64,000 nt of DNA, taken from contig NZ_JAGHQU010000002.1 in NCBI RefSeq assembly GCF_017744135.1, positions 346,419-410,418 on the forward strand, read 5' to 3'. The notes below the pieces were generated by a model, which saw only the letters and a list, made by a program, of their open reading frames with translations, ran no database searches and was not told the origin of the DNA. Made by a program: the position numbers and the translations under genes. This document shows, in pieces, positions 60,277 through 64,000 of this stretch (positions within the stretch are counted from its first letter, which is position 1; each line of letters begins with the position of its first letter). This stretch comes from Endozoicomonas sp. G2_2 (lineage in GTDB: Bacteria; Pseudomonadota; Gammaproteobacteria; Nevskiales; Salinisphaeraceae).

Positions 60277-63200
60277 ATGAAACGCATTTTGATCAACGCC
60301 ACGCAGCCGGAAGAGCTGCGCGTGGCGATCGTAGATGGCCAGAAGCTCCATGATCTAGATATCGAAGTTGGCAGCCGCGAACAGCGCAAGGCCAACGTCT
60401 ACAAGGGCCGCGTCACGCGCGTCGAGCCCAGCCTCGAAGCCGCCTTCATCGATTACGGCGGCAATCGCCACGGCTTCCTGCCGCTCAAGGAAGTCGCCAA
60501 GGAATATTTCAACAAGGATCAGAACGGCGGCGGCCAGAACAATGGCAAGGACAGCATCAAGCATGCGTTGTCCGAAGGCCAGGAAATCATCGTTCAGGTC
60601 GAGAAGGAAGAGCGTGGCAACAAGGGCGCCGCGCTGACCACCTTCGTAAGCCTGGCCGGACGGTATCTGGTCCTGATGCCGAACAACCCGCGTGCGGGCG
60701 GCGTGTCGCGTCGCATCGAGGGTGAAGACCGCAACGAACTGCGCGAAGCCCTCAACGAGGTTCAGGTCCCCAACGGCATGGGCGTGATCGTGCGCACCGC
60801 CGGCGTCGGCCGCTGTGCCGAGGAACTCCAGTGGGATCTCGACTACCTCGCCCACGTATGGAAGGCGATCGGCGACGCCGCGGCCGAGCGCAAGGCGCCC
60901 TTCCTGATCTATCAGGAATCCAACGTCATCATTCGCGCCCTGCGCGACTACCTGCGCGACGATATCGGCGAAGTGGTCATCGATCAGGCCGACATCTACG
61001 AGACCGGCCGCGAGTTCATGCAGCAGGTCATGCCGCATGCGCTGAACAAGCTCAAGCATTACACCGACGAAACGCCTCTCTTCTCCCGCTTCCAGGTCGA
61101 GTCGCAGATCGAGAGCGCATTCGAGCGGGAAGTCACCCTGCCGTCCGGCGGGTCGATCGTGATCGACCACACCGAGGCCATGACCTCCGTCGACATCAAC
61201 TCGGCGCGCGCCACCAAGGGCGGCGGCATCGAGGAAACCGCCTTCAACACGAACCTCGAGGCGGCGGACGAAGTCGCACGCCAGCTGCGTATTCGCGATC
61301 TCGGCGGGCTGGTCGTGATCGATTTCATCGACATGGAGAACAACAAGAACCAGCGCGAGGTCGAGAACCGTCTCAAGCAGGCGGCCAAGGCCGACCGCGC
61401 GCGGGTTCAGATCGGGCGAATCTCGCGTTTCGGCCTGCTCGAAATGTCGCGCCAGCGACTCAAGCCGTCGCTTTCCGAATATTCCAGCCAGGCCTGCCCG
61501 CGCTGCCTGGGCCGCGGCAGCATTCGCAGCGTCGAGTCGCTGTCGCTTTCGATTCTGCGCCTGCTCGAAGAGGAGGCGATGAAGCCCGCCACCGGTCGCG
61601 TCATCGTGCAGCTACCCGTCGCGGTCGCGAGCTTTCTGCTCAACGAAAAGCGCGACGATATCGCGGGTGTCGAAAAGCGTTCCGGCACGCAGGTCACACT
61701 GGTGCCCAACCACACCCTGGAAACGCCGCACTACGAGATCCGCCGCGTCCGGGGCGACCAGCTCAAGGAAGACGCCAACGACGCGACCAGCTACCGGCTG
61801 GACACGCACGTCGAGATCGAAAAGCCGGTCGAGCCCAACCACGCCAGCACGGCAACCACCACGCGCGAGGAACCCGCGGTCAAGCGCGTTGCGCGTCCCG
61901 ATGCGCCCGTAATCGAACGCAAGACGAGCACTGACGCGTCGACATCGACAGCCGCCCCGGCGGCTGCGGCCGCTGTCATGACGCCCTGGCAGCAGCTCTG
62001 GGACGCCGTGCGGCGCATCTTCGCCGGCGATCACGCCGCGCAAGACAGCAAGTCGCACACGTCGTCCGCGGGTGACAAGAACCAACGCAGCGGTTCGCAG
62101 AGTGACAAGAACCGGAAAAGCGACAACGAGTCCCGTTCCGGCGGCGCACAGAAAACGCGCCCGAGCCGTTCGCGCCGCGCCTCCGGCGGTGCCGGCGACA
62201 ACAACGCCAGCGGCTCCGGAAACGGCAACAAACGTTCGCGCCGTGGCGGCCGCAATCGTCGGAACAATCGCGGCAACAGCGATGCCGGCGACGACAACAG
62301 CCAGAACGCCAATCAGAAAAACACGCAGAACAGCAAAGGCAATAGCCGCAGCCAGGGCCAGAATCCCGGCCAGAACCAGGGCTCGAATCAAGGTCAGAAC
62401 CCGGCCCAGGGCAACGACAAGAGCAATGACAAGGGCAACAACAAGGGCGATAACAAGGCCGACGCCACATCCGGCGGCAACGGCTCCGACCGCAACAGCG
62501 CCAAAGGCAAACAGGCCTCGAAGGCCGACTCGGGCGAGCAGTCCAAAGGCGCGGCCGAAGCCAAGCAGAACAACGCACCGTCGCGCAGAAATGGCAAGGC
62601 AGCCGGCGAAGCAGACGACGCCGATCGCAATGCCCAGGCAAACGCCCACACGGATCAGCCGGACGGCACCGCTGATGCACAAGACGGCGCCAAGCCGAAT
62701 GACGACAAGCGTACCGAATCGGCTTCGGATTCCGACAGCGGCAACGGCAGCGACAGCAATAACGCCCAGGCCAACGAATCAGGCAACGGTGGCCGCCGCC
62801 GGCGGCGGCGTGGCGGTCGCGGTCGTCGCGGCGGTCGAAACCGCAACAAGCAGAGCGACAACGCGAACGCGTCGAATAGTGAAACCACCGATGGCGACGC
62901 CGCGTCCGAAAATGCGGCCACCGATCAGACGTCGGCGGCCGACACCCCCGACAATGCGGAATCGCCCCGCCCGGCCGACGACGCGGCGCTGAACGCCGAT
63001 AAGGCAAGCCCGGCAGGCAAAGCCGACACCGCAGATTCAGATGGCGACGGCCATGCCGAGGACGCGGTGGAACCCAGCACCGAAAAGCAGGCGGCGGCGT
63101 CCAGCGCGAGCAAGCTCAACACGCCCGCCCCCGAGGATGAGCAGCCCTGGTCGGCAGTAACCGCCAGTGATAACGCGAAGGCCGCATCCTCGCGCCAGGC

Positions 63201-63816
63201 GCCCGACGCGAACACCGAGGAACGCCCGTCGCAAACGGACACAGGTGATGACGCGCCAGCGACTTCGAACGAGAGCGATTCGGCCGCCGTAGCGTCGAAG
63301 CCACGCCGGCCGAGCAAGGCGCGCGGTTCGAAGAAACCGGCATCGCCGGCGTCCGACAGCGACGCGACGCGAGAACACGAGAATGCTCGCGCCGATCGCG
63401 AGAGCGATGCCGCGCACAAGGCGGCGGACAGCGAGCCGACTACGACCGCCGCCGCGTCGGAACCGGCGAAGCCGGCCACCGAAAGCACCGCTTCGCCTGA
63501 TAACGTCGAGACGTCGACGCCCGCCCTGCAGCAGGTGGAGACCGCAGCCAGCGCGGGCACGACGCAAGCCGAGGTCGACGATTCCGCCCAGGCCAGCGTC
63601 GCCGAAGCGGAAGAAGTGGATACGGCAGAAGACGCGAACACCACGGCCGAGACCACTGCACAGGCCAAGGCGCGCGTCGAAGACGTGGTTGCATCGAGTA
63701 CGCAGGACACCAAGGACGAGCAGCCCAAGCTCCAGCAGGTGGAGACACAAACCGCCTCTGCCGACGACGACGAGGAAGGTGGCGTGGCGGAAACCAAGAA
63801 GAGCGCTTCCACCTAG
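60277..63816 (+). CDS. rne: Ribonuclease E
   Basis: Main mRNA-decay and rRNA/tRNA-processing endonuclease and degradosome scaffold. 1179 aa (E. coli 1061). The catalytic half has an S1 domain (about 37-125), DNase I-like catalytic Asp306 (SVDINSA) and Asp349 (VVIDFIDM), and the zinc link Cys407/Cys410 in CPRCLGRG, each about three residues beyond the E. coli positions. A Trp-rich amphipathic stretch [16 protein letters not shown] at 569-584 matches the place of the membrane anchor. The rest is disordered, with Arg-rich patches near 640-665 and 837-860. Confidence 0.96.
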   Translation: MKRILINATQPEELRVAIVDGQKLHDLDIEVGSREQRKANVYKGRVTRVEPSLEAAFIDYGGNRHGFLPLKEVAKEYFNKDQNGGGQNNGKDSIKHALSEGQEIIVQVEKEERGNKGAALTTFVSLAGRYLVLMPNNPRAGGVSRRIEGEDRNELREALNEVQVPNGMGVIVRTAGVGRCAEELQWDLDYLAHVWKAIGDAAAERKAPFLIYQESNVIIRALRDYLRDDIGEVVIDQADIYETGREFMQQVMPHALNKLKHYTDETPLFSRFQVESQIESAFEREVTLPSGGSIVIDHTEAMTSVDINSARATKGGGIEETAFNTNLEAADEVARQLRIRDLGGLVVIDFIDMENNKNQREVENRLKQAAKADRARVQIGRISRFGLLEMSRQRLKPSLSEYSSQACPRCLGRGSIRSVESLSLSILRLLEEEAMKPATGRVIVQLPVAVASFLLNEKRDDIAGVEKRSGTQVTLVPNHTLETPHYEIRRVRGDQLKEDANDATSYRLDTHVEIEKPVEPNHASTATTTREEPAVKRVARPDAPVIERKTSTDASTSTAAPAAAAAVMTPWQQLWDAVRRIFAGDHAAQDSKSHTSSAGDKNQRSGSQSDKNRKSDNESRSGGAQKTRPSRSRRASGGAGDNNASGSGNGNKRSRRGGRNRRNNRGNSDAGDDNSQNANQKNTQNSKGNSRSQGQNPGQNQGSNQGQNPAQGNDKSNDKGNNKGDNKADATSGGNGSDRNSAKGKQASKADSGEQSKGAAEAKQNNAPSRRNGKAAGEADDADRNAQANAHTDQPDGTADAQDGAKPNDDKRTESASDSDSGNGSDSNNAQANESGNGGRRRRRRGGRGRRGGRNRNKQSDNANASNSETTDGDAASENAATDQTSAADTPDNAESPRPADDAALNADKASPAGKADTADSDGDGHAEDAVEPSTEKQAAASSASKLNTPAPEDEQPWSAVTASDNAKAASSRQAPDANTEERPSQTDTGDDAPATSNESDSAAVASKPRRPSKARGSKKPASPASDSDATREHENARADRESDAAHKAADSEPTTTAAASEPAKPATESTASPDNVETSTPALQQVETAASAGTTQAEVDDSAQASVAEAEEVDTAEDANTTAETTAQAKARVEDVVASSTQDTKDEQPKLQQVETQTASADDDEEGGVAETKKSAST

Positions 63817-63835
63817 AACGGCTTCGCCGACCCGT

Positions 63836-63872
63836 AAAAAAGCCCCGGCCGTTATCGACCGGGGCTTTTTTT
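63836..63872. terminator. Terminator after rne (bidirectional form)
   Basis: Stem AAAAAAGCCCCGG / CCGGGGCTTTTTT with a ten-base loop, and T runs in both directions. It lies 20 bases after the rne stop and five bases from the stop of the opposite-strand transposase fragment, so it can end both transcripts. Confidence 0.93.
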
Positions 63873-63877
63873 CGGTT

Positions 63878-64000
63878 CATCGCACTTTACCGGGAAACGC
63901 GGCTTTGATTTTGAGGAAGAAGTAGTCGGCGTTACGAAAGCCATAGGCTTGGCGTTTGATGACTTTAATGCGGTTGTTCATGCCTTCGAGCACGCTGGTA
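63878..64000 (-). CDS. ISL3-family transposase, C-terminal fragment (runs off the edge)
   Basis: The minus strand from the right edge encodes 40 residues ending in a stop: TSVLEGMNNRIKVIKRQAYG, then FRNADYFFLKIKAAFPGKVR. This is the conserved C-terminus of ISL3 (IS204/IS1001/IS1165-type) transposases, including the DDE-domain Glu in the LEGMNN motif. The rest lies beyond the window, so intactness is unknown. No terminal inverted repeat could be defined in the 60 bases between its stop and rne. Confidence 0.85.

Noticed and set aside
59985..60353. Possible upstream peptide frame before rne
   Set aside because: It starts at TTG, has no ribosome-binding site and overlaps the rne start in another frame; chance is the simpler explanation.
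61612..62682. Minus-strand frames with hydrophobic-looking products opposite the rne tail
   Set aside because: They are complements of the repetitive Arg/Gly/Asn-rich rne coding sequence; hydrophobicity is a by-product of the antisense codons.

Overview
The window reads as a chromosomal segment of a GC-rich gammaproteobacterium. It is nearly all housekeeping genes in gene orders known from Escherichia and Pseudomonas (accA-tilS-pyrG-kdsA, rpsB-tsf-pyrH-frr-uppS-cdsA-rseP-bamA-skp-lpxD-fabZ-lpxA-lpxB-rnhB-dnaE, map-glnD-dapC-dapD-dapE, murJ-ribF-lspA, rplU-rpmA-obgE-proB, yceD-rpmF-plsX, rluC and rne). Lipid A genes, BamA and type IV pilus genes show a Gram-negative cell. A Salinisphaera-like or other deep-branching, Pseudomonas-like lineage is my guess from overall impression only; no marker in the window proves it.

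Layout. 1-21.8 kb is one long minus-strand block, from rpsB down to the 5' part of kdsA, covering translation factors, nucleotide synthesis, undecaprenyl and phospholipid synthesis, outer-membrane biogenesis, lipid A synthesis, DNA polymerase III alpha, acetyl-CoA carboxylase, TilS and CTP synthase. 21.9-29.0 kb runs on the plus strand: map, glnD, dapC, dapD, an ArsC-like gene and dapE (nitrogen sensing and lysine/peptidoglycan precursor supply). 29.0-32.2 kb (minus) holds a cyclic-nucleotide/patatin protein, class I aldolase and tRNA-Ser. 32.4-34.5 kb holds an amidase lipoprotein and tRNA-Thr. 34.6-41.4 kb is a type IV pilus minor-pilin operon (fimT/gspH, pilV, pilW, pilX, pilY1, pilE). 41.4-45.6 kb (minus) is murJ-ribF-lspA-thiO. 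45.9-50.4 kb holds rpsT, then proB/obgE/rpmA/rplU on the minus strand, then ispB and tRNA-Pro on the plus strand. 50.5-55.6 kb holds a hemerythrin-like protein, an isolated pilB, and clpS-clpA. 55.8-63.8 kb is the plsX-rpmF-yceD / maf / HAD / rluC / rne cluster. The last 123 bases are the C-terminus of an ISL3-type transposase.

The genes mostly form tight, translationally coupled operons with 1-11 base overlaps. Terminators are clear hairpins with T runs. The genome departs from expected gene order in several places: dxr is absent from the uppS-cdsA-rseP region; ileS, fkpB and ispH are absent from the ribF-lspA region, where thiO follows lspA; the fab genes are absent after plsX; and pilB stands without pilC and pilD. 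Other oddities are low-GC patches inside pilY1 and pilW, a long disordered RNase E tail carrying a repeated short motif, an extended ribosomal protein S2, an overlap between the 3' ends of pilE and thiO, and an Asp at the KdsA metal-site position. I found no CRISPR array, phage, toxin-antitoxin or defence system. I see no clearly new multi-gene system in this window.
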